Assembly (NCBI GenBank): GCA_007695285.1
Contig: REEC01000107.1
Span: 1-63,391, forward strand
Reading direction: 5' to 3'
Length of the DNA stretch: 63,391 nucleotides
From: Spirochaetaceae bacterium
Lineage (GTDB): Bacteria > Spirochaetota > Spirochaetia > DSM-27196 > PXBQ01
Part shown: piece after piece, positions 15,784 through 24,269 of the stretch
Layout: each line of letters begins with the position of its first letter
How positions within the stretch are numbered: the first letter of the stretch is position 1
The notes under the pieces: generated by a model
What the model was told of the DNA's origin: nothing
The model's database searches: none
Seen by the model: the letters and a program-made list of their open reading frames with translations, nothing else
Translations under genes and position numbers: made by a program

Positions 15784-17152
15784 TCTCCCGGATACGCATA
15801 TCCAGGAGGTCGTGCAGCCCGATTTCACGTCGCTCGTGCTCACGTTATACCGGCCCGGAAACCGGTTTCGTCTTCTTACGTCTTTCGACGGCGCGCACAC
15901 GCGGCTGAACCGGACCGAGCGGCGATTCACCAAACCGAGGACCGCGCAAAGATTCGCCCAGTTTCTCTCGTCGCGCGTGAAAGGAGGCCGAATCGTCTCG
16001 GCCGCGCAGATCGACCGCGACAGAATCGTACGGATGAAAGTCGTCCGCGGCGGGGAGACGTCGGTGATCTGGATCCGCCTCTGGGGAAACGCGGGGAACA
16101 TGATCGTAACCGACGCCGACGGAACCATTCTCGACGCGTTCTACCGCCGACCGAAGCGCAACGAGGTCACCGGAGGCAGGTTTCCGCCCGAGGAAAAACC
16201 GAAACGCACGTCGGCGCGGCTCGAAGAGTTCGAGGTCCGTCCGATACCCGACGGTCAATCGTTGAACGCGACGATCGACGCCGAGTACGGAGAGAAACAC
16301 GATGAACGCGCGCTCGAAAACGAAAAGAAACGCGTGCGCGCGCTGCTCACCGCACGGATCGCACGCCTCGATGCGCGCCTGAGCGCGGTTGAATCGGCTC
16401 CCGACACCGTCGACGACGCCGTGCGGTTCCGCGAAATCGGCGACCTTATTGCCGCAAACGCGCATACGATCGGACCGCGCGACGAATGGCTCTCGGCCGA
16501 AGACTTCTATCACGACAATGCGCCGGTTGAAATCCCGATCGATCCGGCGCTCTCGCCCGGCGAGAACGCCGAGCGCTACTACGCGATGTACAAAAAAGCC
16601 GCCGAACGCTCGAAAACGCGCGGGCAGGACGTCGCGAATCTGCGCGCACGACGCGATCAGGCGCAGGCCGACCTCGACTCGATCGAGAGCCTCTCGATCG
16701 ACGAACTACGCAACCGGTTCCCGCCGCGCGCGATGAAACTCGAGGCCAAGGCGGCCGAAACACCGGGACTCAAGTACGACTCAAACGGATACACGATCCT
16801 GGTCGGACGTACCGCTACCGAAAACGACACTCTTCTCCGGCGCCACGTCAGAGGAAACGACGTCTGGCTGCATACGCGCGACTATCCCGGGGGATACGTG
16901 TTCGTGAAGTCAAAACCCGGAAAGTCGGTTCCGCTCGAGGTTCTGCTCGACGCCGGAACGTTGGCGCTCGTCTACAGCAAAGCGCGAAAATCCGGACGCG
17001 CGGATCTGTACTACACGTTTGTCAAGCATCTGCGTCGCGCGAAAGGCGCGAAACTCGGGACGGTCCTTCCGACTCACGAGAAAAACCTCGTCGTCACGCT
17101 CGACCCGGCGCGCGTCCGACGCCTGACCGGGTCGGCGGACGTTGACGAATAG
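15737..17152 (+). CDS. NFACT family protein (RqcH/Rqc2-like)
   Basis: A 471-residue protein with an NFACT-N domain (about residues 1-180, MSLNWKEIDRILEELDLPDTHIQ), a central coiled coil (about 190-330) and a C-terminal NFACT-R domain. The last begins near GLKYDSNGYTILVGRTATENDTLL and includes the conserved GNDVWLHTRDYPGGYVFVK. Bacterial relatives bind obstructed 50S subunits and add alanine tails, and older annotations call them fibronectin-binding proteins. It is shorter than the usual 550-580 residues, mainly in the coiled-coil part. ATG 15737 has a weak AGG upstream and lies inside the folC end. Confidence 0.85.
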   Translation: MSLNWKEIDRILEELDLPDTHIQEVVQPDFTSLVLTLYRPGNRFRLLTSFDGAHTRLNRTERRFTKPRTAQRFAQFLSSRVKGGRIVSAAQIDRDRIVRMKVVRGGETSVIWIRLWGNAGNMIVTDADGTILDAFYRRPKRNEVTGGRFPPEEKPKRTSARLEEFEVRPIPDGQSLNATIDAEYGEKHDERALENEKKRVRALLTARIARLDARLSAVESAPDTVDDAVRFREIGDLIAANAHTIGPRDEWLSAEDFYHDNAPVEIPIDPALSPGENAERYYAMYKKAAERSKTRGQDVANLRARRDQAQADLDSIESLSIDELRNRFPPRAMKLEAKAAETPGLKYDSNGYTILVGRTATENDTLLRRHVRGNDVWLHTRDYPGGYVFVKSKPGKSVPLEVLLDAGTLALVYSKARKSGRADLYYTFVKHLRRAKGAKLGTVLPTHEKNLVVTLDPARVRRLTGSADVDE

Positions 17153-17157
17153 CACAT

Positions 17158-17187
17158 TTGACGCACGGCCTCGTTCGGTACGATATT
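17158..17187 (+). promoter_or_regulatory. Predicted promoter of the pseudokinase gene
   Basis: TTGACG (17158-17163), an 18-nt spacer and GATATT (17182-17187) lie just after the NFACT stop. The transcript would start near 17194, leaving a leader of about 29 nt with GGAG before ATG 17223. Confidence 0.45.
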
Positions 17188-17222
17188 AACGTGATACGAA
17201 GACAGCAACACGGAGTGTATCG

Positions 17223-18638
17223 ATGCAATGCACCGAATTGAGTCGTGGCCTTATCACGGCATCTCGGAACGACGTCCGATTTCTCGGAGTTCAGACTCAC
17301 TTGCGAAGCAACAGTTTCTCGTTGCTGAAAATTACGGGCGGCAAGAACGTCGTCGGCACGGTCGTGCACGGCGAGACGGTGTCGGACTGGCCGAGCACGG
17401 GGTTCACCGAGTACAACGGCGAGGTGTACCTCTACGGTCCGTATCGGCCCGGCATCACCGCGATCGAGGCGTTCGAGAAGGACCCTCGCGAGGCGCTGCG
17501 TTTCCTCAAACGGCTCGTCGACGGCTACCGAACGCTCGAGAAGAACGCGCGGCCGATCTGCCACGTTCATTTGGAGTCGATCGTGTTCCTCGAGGACGGG
17601 GGGATTCTGTTTCTACCGTGCGAGATGGTCGACGTGATCCGTGGGCACCAGTCTCTCGAAAACCAGCTCAAATATACCGAGCCGTACAATCATCCCGACC
17701 GATCGGGCATGGAAAACGCCGTTTTTGCGATCGGCGTCATCGCGTACAAGATCGTAACCGGTGAGCTACCGTACACCGGCGAGAGCGAAGAAGAGATACA
17801 CGCCAAGATTCACGACCACGTTTTGATCGAACCGCACCTCAAGAACTTCGACGTCTCCGACGACGTGTCTCGCCTGCTCGTCGAGCACCTCGGCTCGGGC
17901 AACACGATCGCACTCGACGACTGGAGGTCGCACCTCGAGGACTGGGCGCAGCACGGATTCACGCAGTCGCGCACCGAGAGCGAACGCGCGGAACTCGAAG
18001 AGAAGTCCCGGAAGACGATCGAGTCGGCCATGAAGTCTTTCAAGCGCCGGGACTACTGGAGACGGAACTGGGTCCGGGTCGCGACGATTACCGCGGTTGT
18101 CGCGCTGCTGCTCACTATCCCCGGCTCGATCATCCACAACCGGTTGCAGCCGCGTTCGACCGCGGGGCTCGAGGCGCACGAGGTCATCGAGGTGTTTTAC
18201 ACGAGCATGAACGAGCTCGACCACATGAGAATGGAAGACGCCGTTATCGGCGACGCGGGAAAAGAAGAAGTCAGGATGGTCATGAATCTCTTCGTGATGA
18301 CACGGATGCGCATGTCGGTCGAGATGACGACCGGATTCGTCGATCCGCAGGAGTGGCGAGACGCCGGATACCCGGCGCTTCCGGCCGATCAATCGGTGTT
18401 CGGAGTCGCCGCGCTCGAGATCACGAGAGAAGACGCGCTCGATGAAGAGCTCGTGTACAGCGCGCGGTACGAGAAATGGATGCCCAACTACGACGAAGAG
18501 CTCGAAATCGACGAGGTACAAGCGTCGCCGATCGTCGGGTACTCTCGTCACGATCGGCTTTTTATGGTACAAGACAAGGGAGATTGGGTCATCCACAGGA
18601 TCGACCGGCTCGTGGACGACGTCATCCCGCGCCGGTAG
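17223..18638 (+). CDS. Membrane-anchored protein-kinase-like protein (probable pseudokinase)
   Basis: A 471-residue protein. Residues about 90-250 follow a Ser/Thr kinase C-lobe. ICHVHLESIVF, near residue 115, sits where HRDLKPxNI is expected but has lost the Arg-Asp. The DFG site is not recognisable (FLPCEMVD). NAVFAIGVIAYKIVTGELPY matches the conserved helix SDVFSLGVILYELLTGxxPF. With no catalytic Asp or DFG it should not phosphorylate. One membrane segment (about 284-305) follows a basic stretch, and the C-terminal 165 residues would be outside the cytoplasm. The overall plan is like Hanks-type receptor kinases but inactive. It has its own promoter, and a conserved unknown gene follows 39 nt later. 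Confidence 0.65.
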   Translation: MQCTELSRGLITASRNDVRFLGVQTHLRSNSFSLLKITGGKNVVGTVVHGETVSDWPSTGFTEYNGEVYLYGPYRPGITAIEAFEKDPREALRFLKRLVDGYRTLEKNARPICHVHLESIVFLEDGGILFLPCEMVDVIRGHQSLENQLKYTEPYNHPDRSGMENAVFAIGVIAYKIVTGELPYTGESEEEIHAKIHDHVLIEPHLKNFDVSDDVSRLLVEHLGSGNTIALDDWRSHLEDWAQHGFTQSRTESERAELEEKSRKTIESAMKSFKRRDYWRRNWVRVATITAVVALLLTIPGSIIHNRLQPRSTAGLEAHEVIEVFYTSMNELDHMRMEDAVIGDAGKEEVRMVMNLFVMTRMRMSVEMTTGFVDPQEWRDAGYPALPADQSVFGVAALEITREDALDEELVYSARYEKWMPNYDEELEIDEVQASPIVGYSRHDRLFMVQDKGDWVIHRIDRLVDDVIPRR

Positions 18639-18677
18639 ACCGCGGCGCGGATGATGGACCCGGACAAGCGGTATTAA

Positions 18678-19619
18678 ATGGAAAAAGTGCTTGGTGAGAT
18701 ACCTCTATATTTCACCGATCCTGAGATAAACAACGTACTTCACTCGCTGAACGGATCCCCGGCGGAGTTCACCCGGCACTTCAACCAGAACGAGGAGTTC
18801 TTTCTCAGGGTGAGTCGCCCGGTTTCGATCCCGTCGATCCCGATTCACCACGATGTCCGAAAAAAAAAGCCCGAGGACAAGTATCTGGCTTTGATTCGGG
18901 ATCTTGTGCGGCGTCTCGGCACGGTTGTTCCGAATGTGTTCACGGGCCTGACGTATTTTTTTGATCCGGGCGAGGTGCTCAGGCCGTGTTTCTTCAGGTT
19001 GTACCGGATCGGCGAGACCACCTACCTCTACATGGTCAGAATCGATTTAACGTATCGCCCTACTCTCCACCATGTCGAAGAGAGAGGCTCGAACGATGTC
19101 ACGCCAACGTACTCGACGACCGACATAGTGCTCGAGGCGGACGTCATTCCGCTCGAGAGCGTCGTGACCGAGAACGGTCGCACGCAGGCGTTCAAAATCG
19201 CGCAGTCGATCGACCAGACGTGGATCGGCGAGACCGGGCGCGGATACTTCGTGCAGGGTATCTGGCTCGACTCCGAGTTGACGAAGTTCTTCTCGCGGCT
19301 GTTCTATCCCGATGGCAAGCGGATGTACCCGTACTACCCGTTCACGTGTAAGTATCGCGCCGTCTGCCACACCGTAATCGATCCGACCGACGAAGGTCGA
19401 AAGGCCGCGCTTCCGCTTCTGCATCGCGCGCGTCGGTTCCTCGACGCGCACATCGATGAGATTCAGGAATCGCTGCGTGCGAACGAGTTCTCGACCGATC
19501 TCGAGGTCTTCAAGCGCCTCAAAAAAACGGTCCCGGCCGGATGGGCCGACGCGTGGAACGATGTATCGATTTCGGTCGATCTGAACGAGCGCGACATGAA
19601 GGAATTCACGATTGTCTGA
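18678..19619 (+). CDS. Conserved protein of unknown function
   Basis: A 313-residue soluble protein (MEKVLGEIPLYFTDPEINNVLH). No signal peptide, membrane segment or known catalytic motif is visible. It has an N-terminal helical region, a central beta-rich region with many aromatics (TYFFDPGEVLRPCFFRLYR, TTYLYMVRIDLTYRP) and an amphipathic C-terminal helix. Start ATG 18678 has no clear Shine-Dalgarno. The stop overlaps the TTG start of murD by 8 nt, so the two are probably co-translated. I recognise it only as the sort of protein conserved among Treponema relatives. A link to cell-wall synthesis or to the preceding pseudokinase is suggested by position only. Confidence 0.7.
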   Translation: MEKVLGEIPLYFTDPEINNVLHSLNGSPAEFTRHFNQNEEFFLRVSRPVSIPSIPIHHDVRKKKPEDKYLALIRDLVRRLGTVVPNVFTGLTYFFDPGEVLRPCFFRLYRIGETTYLYMVRIDLTYRPTLHHVEERGSNDVTPTYSTTDIVLEADVIPLESVVTENGRTQAFKIAQSIDQTWIGETGRGYFVQGIWLDSELTKFFSRLFYPDGKRMYPYYPFTCKYRAVCHTVIDPTDEGRKAALPLLHRARRFLDAHIDEIQESLRANEFSTDLEVFKRLKKTVPAGWADAWNDVSISVDLNERDMKEFTIV

Positions 19620-21018
19620 GTTCCACGGCAAGCGAGTGACGGTCATAGGCCTCGGTCTGCACGGAGGCGGAAGCGCCGCTGCGCGGTACTTCGCGTCGCG
19701 CGGCGCGACCGTGACCGTGACGGATCTGCGCGACGAGTCGGTGCTCGCGACGTCGTGCGAATCGCTGTCGGACCTCGATATCCGCTATGTTCTCGGGCGT
19801 CACGATACGAGCGACTTCGAGTCCGCCGACATCGTCGTCAAGAACCCCGCGGTGAGACGAACCTCACCGTACCTCGCGGCGGCCGCACGGATCGTCACCG
19901 ATATCTCGGTCTTCCTCGACGAGTTTCACGGCACGGTCATCGCCGTCACGGGCACCAAAGGAAAGTCGACGACCGCGTCGGCGATCCATCACGCCTTAAA
20001 AACCCACACCGACAATGTCTTTCTCGGCGGCAACATCACGGTTTCGCCTCTATCGTTCATCGAAGAGACCGACGAGAACTCGACCGTCGTGCTCGAACTC
20101 TCGTCGTTCCAGCTCGGCGATCTCGCGTATGTCGCCGCGCTTTCGCGTCGCGCCGTATACGCGCCGCACGTCGCGCTTATCACGAATATTCACGTCGACC
20201 ACCTCGATTATTACGGTTCGATGGAGTCGTACGTCGCGGACAAGCGCGTCGTGTTCGCCTCGCAGTCGGCCACACACGAAACTATCGTCCGGAACGACTC
20301 GTACGGTGCGCAGTTTGCCCGCGAAACCCGCGCACGAGTGACCGTATTCGGACCGGAACCGGCGGGCGACGGTGCGTTCCTCGCGCCCGACGGCACCGGT
20401 CTGCTCCGGCGCGCCGACTCGGTCGAGACGATCCTGCCGGCCAAGCGCAAGCTGCCGGGCGAGCACAACGCCGAGAACCTTCTCGCCGCCGCGCTCGCCG
20501 TACACGCGGTCGGGATGCCGCGCGAAAACGCCGCGCGTGCGCTCGCGGAGTTCCCGGGGATCGAGCACCGCATGGAGTTCTGCGCCGATCTCGACCGTGT
20601 CGCGGTGTTCAACGACAGCGCCGCGACGATCCCCGAGGCGACGCTCGCCGCGGTCTCGAGCTTCGACCGGCCGGTTGTATTGATCACCGGAGGAAACGAT
20701 AAAAACCTCGCGTACGACGCGTTCACCGAGATCGCCTCGCGCGTGAGCGCCGTGTACCTGCTCGACGGAACCGCAACGCCGATGATCCGCGATTTTTTCG
20801 CCGAGCGGAATCCGGCAGACGCCATTCACGGACCGTACTCATCACTCGATAACTGCGTATCCGACGCGGTGACACACGCTCCGGAGAACTCGATCGTTCT
20901 CTTCTCCCCAGGATGCACGTCGTTCGGGATGTTCGCGAACGAGTTCGACCGCGGCCGGAAGTTCAAAAGAGCGGTCGAAGAAATCGCGCTTGCCGGTCGG
21001 CGCCGACGCCCGGTATGA
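19612..21018 (+). CDS. murD: UDP-N-acetylmuramoyl-L-alanine--D-glutamate ligase
   Basis: A 468-residue Mur ligase that adds D-Glu to UDP-MurNAc-L-Ala in the cytoplasm. The N-terminal Rossmann-like domain starts RVTVIGLGLHGGGSAAARYF. ATP-binding GTKGKSTT is at about residues 114-121, then LELSSFQL, ITNIHVDHLDYYGSMESY (with DKR a little later), LPGEHNAENLLAA, EHRMEF and FNDSAATIPEA. SPGCTSFGMFANEFDRGRKF near the C-terminus is the MurD signature. The start is TTG 19612, inside the end of the upstream gene. The GLGLHGGG motif has His where many MurD have Ser. Confidence 0.93.
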   Translation: MSEFHGKRVTVIGLGLHGGGSAAARYFASRGATVTVTDLRDESVLATSCESLSDLDIRYVLGRHDTSDFESADIVVKNPAVRRTSPYLAAAARIVTDISVFLDEFHGTVIAVTGTKGKSTTASAIHHALKTHTDNVFLGGNITVSPLSFIEETDENSTVVLELSSFQLGDLAYVAALSRRAVYAPHVALITNIHVDHLDYYGSMESYVADKRVVFASQSATHETIVRNDSYGAQFARETRARVTVFGPEPAGDGAFLAPDGTGLLRRADSVETILPAKRKLPGEHNAENLLAAALAVHAVGMPRENAARALAEFPGIEHRMEFCADLDRVAVFNDSAATIPEATLAAVSSFDRPVVLITGGNDKNLAYDAFTEIASRVSAVYLLDGTATPMIRDFFAERNPADAIHGPYSSLDNCVSDAVTHAPENSIVLFSPGCTSFGMFANEFDRGRKFKRAVEEIALAGRRRRPV

Positions 21019-21019
21019 T
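20990..21019 (+). promoter_or_regulatory. Predicted promoter of adenosine deaminase gene
   Basis: TTGCCG (20990-20995), an 18-nt spacer and TATGAT (21014-21019), overlapping the 3' end of murD. The expected start near 21026 leaves an 18-nt leader carrying GGGAGG (21033-21038) before ATG 21044. Confidence 0.45.
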
Positions 21020-21043
21020 AGTATCCATTCACGGGAGGTCACG

Positions 21044-22297
21044 ATGTCGGTTTTTCCGCGCGAGTTCATCGATCGAATACCAAAAACGGATCTGCACGTC
21101 CATCTCGACGGGAGCCTCAGGCTCTCGACGCTGATCGACCTGGCACGCGAGAGCGGCGTAAACCTGCCCTCGTTCACCGAGCAGGGGCTCTGCGAGCTCG
21201 TGTTCAAATCGAGTTACGCGAACCTTGATGAGTACCTCTCGGGGTTCGCGTGGACGGTGAAAGTGCTTCAATCACCCGAGGCACTCGAACGCGTCGCGTA
21301 CGAACTCGCGATCGACTCTTCGGCCGAAGGCGTCCGGCACCTCGAGGTGCGATTTGCGCCGCAACTCCATATGCGCGGCGACACGAGCGCGAATCCCCGC
21401 GACGCCGGCTCGATGCGCTTCGAGGACGTGATGGCCGCCGTCGACCGGGGGCTCCGACGCGCGCGCGGTGAGATCAACGCCGCCCGCCGACACGGAGAGC
21501 CCGAGTTCGATTACGGGATCATCGTGACCGCGATGCGTTTTTTCACGAGAGACTTCTCGGCGTACTACCGGACGTTCTGCGACATGCACGCGTACTCGCC
21601 GCAAAACGAGATCATCCGCGCCGCGGCGATCGAACTCGCGCGCGCGACGGTCGCGTTGTGCCGGAGTTCGGACATCCAGATCGTCGCGTTCGATCTCGCC
21701 GGGAGCGAACACGGCTACCCCGCGGGCGCGCACGAAGAGGCATTTGACTATGTCCACGAGAATTTCCTGAAAAAAACCGTGCACGCCGGAGAGGCGTACG
21801 GTCCGGAGTCGATCTTTCAGGCGATCACGAAGCTGCACGCCGACCGGATCGGCCACGGTTTGCGGCTTTTCGATACCGAGATGATCAACTCCCCCGAGAT
21901 AGCCGACCGCGCGCAGTACGTCCGCGGCCTCGCGAATTTTATCGCCGACCGCCGCACGACGATCGAGGTGTGCCTCACGAGCAATCTCCAGACCGCGCCC
22001 GACATCACCGATATCTCGAAGCACTCGCTTGGGCGAATGCTCGAGAACAATCTGTCGATCACGCTCTGTACCGACAATCGCCTCGTCTCGCACACGACGG
22101 TGACACGCGAAATTCTCCTTGCGATCGAGAACTTCGCGATCACGCCGAAGACCTTGAAAAACATCATCGTGTACGGCTTCAAACGCTCGTTTTCGTACAA
22201 ACCGTACCCCGAGAAGAGAAAGTACGTTCGCAGCATCATCGATTACTACGAACGTCTCGAACGCGAGTACGGCGTACTCGAGGACGCCGAGCTGTAG
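21044..22297 (+). CDS. add: Adenosine deaminase family protein
   Basis: A 417-residue amidohydrolase-fold enzyme that deaminates adenosine (possibly adenine or a related purine) to the inosine-type product. Zinc-binding KTDLHVHLDGSLRLSTL is at about residues 10-26. The catalytic HAGEAYGPESI, DRIGHGLRL and EVCLTSNLQT follow, with the metal Asp in TDNRLVSHTT (commonly TDDP). It is longer than typical bacterial enzymes (about 330-350) because of inserts around residues 120-180, a form seen in spirochaete adenosine deaminases as far as I recall. GGGAGG is placed 5 nt before ATG 21044. It converges on the FGE-fold lipoprotein. Confidence 0.88.
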   Translation: MSVFPREFIDRIPKTDLHVHLDGSLRLSTLIDLARESGVNLPSFTEQGLCELVFKSSYANLDEYLSGFAWTVKVLQSPEALERVAYELAIDSSAEGVRHLEVRFAPQLHMRGDTSANPRDAGSMRFEDVMAAVDRGLRRARGEINAARRHGEPEFDYGIIVTAMRFFTRDFSAYYRTFCDMHAYSPQNEIIRAAAIELARATVALCRSSDIQIVAFDLAGSEHGYPAGAHEEAFDYVHENFLKKTVHAGEAYGPESIFQAITKLHADRIGHGLRLFDTEMINSPEIADRAQYVRGLANFIADRRTTIEVCLTSNLQTAPDITDISKHSLGRMLENNLSITLCTDNRLVSHTTVTREILLAIENFAITPKTLKNIIVYGFKRSFSYKPYPEKRKYVRSIIDYYERLEREYGVLEDAEL

Positions 22298-22316
22298 CGA
22301 CTCGCCGCTCGGCCGC

Positions 22317-24254
22317 TCACTCCCCTTCGCGCTCCCCGGCCGCGGGTGCAGCCGTCGGTGCAGCCGTCGGTGCAGCCGTAGGTTCGGCGGGCATGGGTTG
22401 CGGAAGGCTGCGCGCGAACCGCACGCCGAGGCTGTAACTCGCGACTCCCGGGGGAAACCGCCCGCGCGCGGACGCGCGCACATCGGCGAGCCGCGTATTC
22501 CACGCGGTACCGCGAACGACGCGTCCGTATCCCTCAAACGAGATAACTTCCGGCAGTTCCGGACCGTCGATCGAGTCGGTGGTTCCGTACGTATCGGAGC
22601 GATACCAGTCCCACGTCCACTCCCAGACGTTTCCGAGCATGTCGAACAGTCTGAACGGCGACGCGTTCGAGCCGGTTGCGTACCCCGCGCGGTTTGACCC
22701 GTCAAAAAAACCGACCGGTGTCGTCGGACCGCCGCGCTGCGTGAACGGCGGCTCGACCGCTTCGAAGGGATCTCCGCTGCGGTAGAAGTTCACACGGTTC
22801 GCCGCGAACGTATTTCCCCACGGATACCGGTACCCGTCGGGCCCGCGCGCGGCGTACTCCCACTCGACTTCGGTCGGGAGCCGAAACCCGTCCGATCCAC
22901 GGTCCCAATCGACAAAATCCTCGGGTTTCGGGTCACTCGGCGCTGGGTTCGACGGAGCGGGATTCGCCTCGCGTCGGCGCGCCGCGACGGCTCCGTACGC
23001 GGGAGAGAGCCCGGTTGCGATACTCAACGCGTCGGCCATCCGCACCGCTCCCCACCACGTAATACCGACGGCCGGGTGTTGATCGCGCCCCGCGCGTACC
23101 GTCACCGTACCACCCTGCGTGTTTAGGCCGAACTGCTCGCCGTACTCGAGTTCGGCGATCCCGAGATACAACCGGTCATCGTCGGCGCCGCGGACGTCGC
23201 CCGCTTCGAGCCGCGCCCACCCCGCGCCGATCATCCAGTTCAGAAGCCGCGCGGCCTGCGAGTTCGTGACCGGATACACCGCGAGCTCGTACGGTCGGCT
23301 GAACTCGATCGTTCGCACGGGCCGCTCGTCGGGGCGACCGTCGGCGACGCCCATCGTGACTTCCGCGGTGCGGCCGGGTTCGAGCACGCGCCGGAACGTC
23401 AGCCCGAGCGTCCCCGGGACAAATGCTACCGCATCGTTCCATCCCGCGTGCCCGCGTGGACCGATCGCGGCGACCCGAACCGTGTGCGGAACCGTCGCCA
23501 TCGGGCCCGGGAGCCTGATCGCGGTCTCGCTCTGTTCGGTCTCGAACACGATCTCTCCGGACGGGTCCTGCCCGGACGCCTCCGGCCCATCGCCACGACG
23601 AATCTCGACCGCGTACGACTCGGCGCCCGGCACAGCCTGCCACGCGATGTACGGCGGGTTCTCGAACGTCGTCCCGCCCGGGAAAAACGGCATTTCTACC
23701 GAGACGGTCTCGACGACCGCGAACGACGCCACCTCGCTCCACGCCCCCCGAACGGTTCCCCGAGCCGGACGGACGCGCCACCGGTACGAGTCGATCGCGA
23801 AAGGCTCCGCGTCCGGTCGGTACGATACAGTATCGACGACGGCCGCGACGACCGGATCACCGTCCGAGTTGAGCACCTCGATCTCGAACTCGAGCGGCAG
23901 CGCGTGAATCGCGTCGTCGGGCTCCTCGTCGGGCTCGTCGGAAGGTTCTTCGTACGACCACGAAAAAGTCGGGACGAGCGCAAGCGTCTCTATATCGACG
24001 GGTTCGGAGAGCCGGACCTCGCCAAAGGCCTCGGCGACGATGATCGGCTCGTCGGGTTCGGGAGGCTCGGGCGGCTGTTCGACGGGATCGGGCTCGACCG
24101 GTACGGCAGCGATCTGCGGCTCGTCGGACTCATCCTCGACGCCGGGAAGCTCGCTCTCGGTTATCTCATCGACAACGGCCGGAGTTCGGCACGAGAGGAT
24201 CGCAAAAAAAACGAGGAGAAGGCCACAAACGAGAAGACATGTCTTCGATCGCAT
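22317..24254 (-). CDS. Lipoprotein with C-terminal formylglycine-generating-enzyme (SUMF1) fold
   Basis: A 645-residue lipoprotein. ATG 24254 has GGAGG at ideal spacing; a GTG two codons earlier would overlap it. The signal peptide ends in lipobox FAILSC (Cys near residue 22). An acidic Pro-rich linker (about 25-75) leads to two beta-sandwich-like stretches (about 75-290). From about 300 on there is an FGE-sulfatase domain: PVTNSQAARLLNWM, GFRLPTEVEWEYAARG, YPWGN, GNVWEWTWDWY and RVVRGTAW. The catalytic Cys pair of true formylglycine enzymes is not seen, so it is probably a structural or ligand-binding member. The C-terminus carries Ala-Ala-Pro-Thr repeats. Confidence 0.83.
   Translation of the reverse strand: MRSKTCLLVCGLLLVFFAILSCRTPAVVDEITESELPGVEDESDEPQIAAVPVEPDPVEQPPEPPEPDEPIIVAEAFGEVRLSEPVDIETLALVPTFSWSYEEPSDEPDEEPDDAIHALPLEFEIEVLNSDGDPVVAAVVDTVSYRPDAEPFAIDSYRWRVRPARGTVRGAWSEVASFAVVETVSVEMPFFPGGTTFENPPYIAWQAVPGAESYAVEIRRGDGPEASGQDPSGEIVFETEQSETAIRLPGPMATVPHTVRVAAIGPRGHAGWNDAVAFVPGTLGLTFRRVLEPGRTAEVTMGVADGRPDERPVRTIEFSRPYELAVYPVTNSQAARLLNWMIGAGWARLEAGDVRGADDDRLYLGIAELEYGEQFGLNTQGGTVTVRAGRDQHPAVGITWWGAVRMADALSIATGLSPAYGAVAARRREANPAPSNPAPSDPKPEDFVDWDRGSDGFRLPTEVEWEYAARGPDGYRYPWGNTFAANRVNFYRSGDPFEAVEPPFTQRGGPTTPVGFFDGSNRAGYATGSNASPFRLFDMLGNVWEWTWDWYRSDTYGTTDSIDGPELPEVISFEGYGRVVRGTAWNTRLADVRASARGRFPPGVASYSLGVRFARSLPQPMPAEPTAAPTAAPTAAPAAGEREGE
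22345..22380 (-). repeat. 12-bp coding repeat (Ala-Ala-Pro-Thr)
   Basis: Three 12-bp units (GGTGCAGCCGTC on the plus strand, the last ending in A) encode the Ala/Pro/Thr-rich tail near the C-terminus of the lipoprotein. Perfect repeats of this kind can vary in copy number between strains. Confidence 0.85.
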
Positions 24255-24269
24255 CGTCACCTCCGTTGA

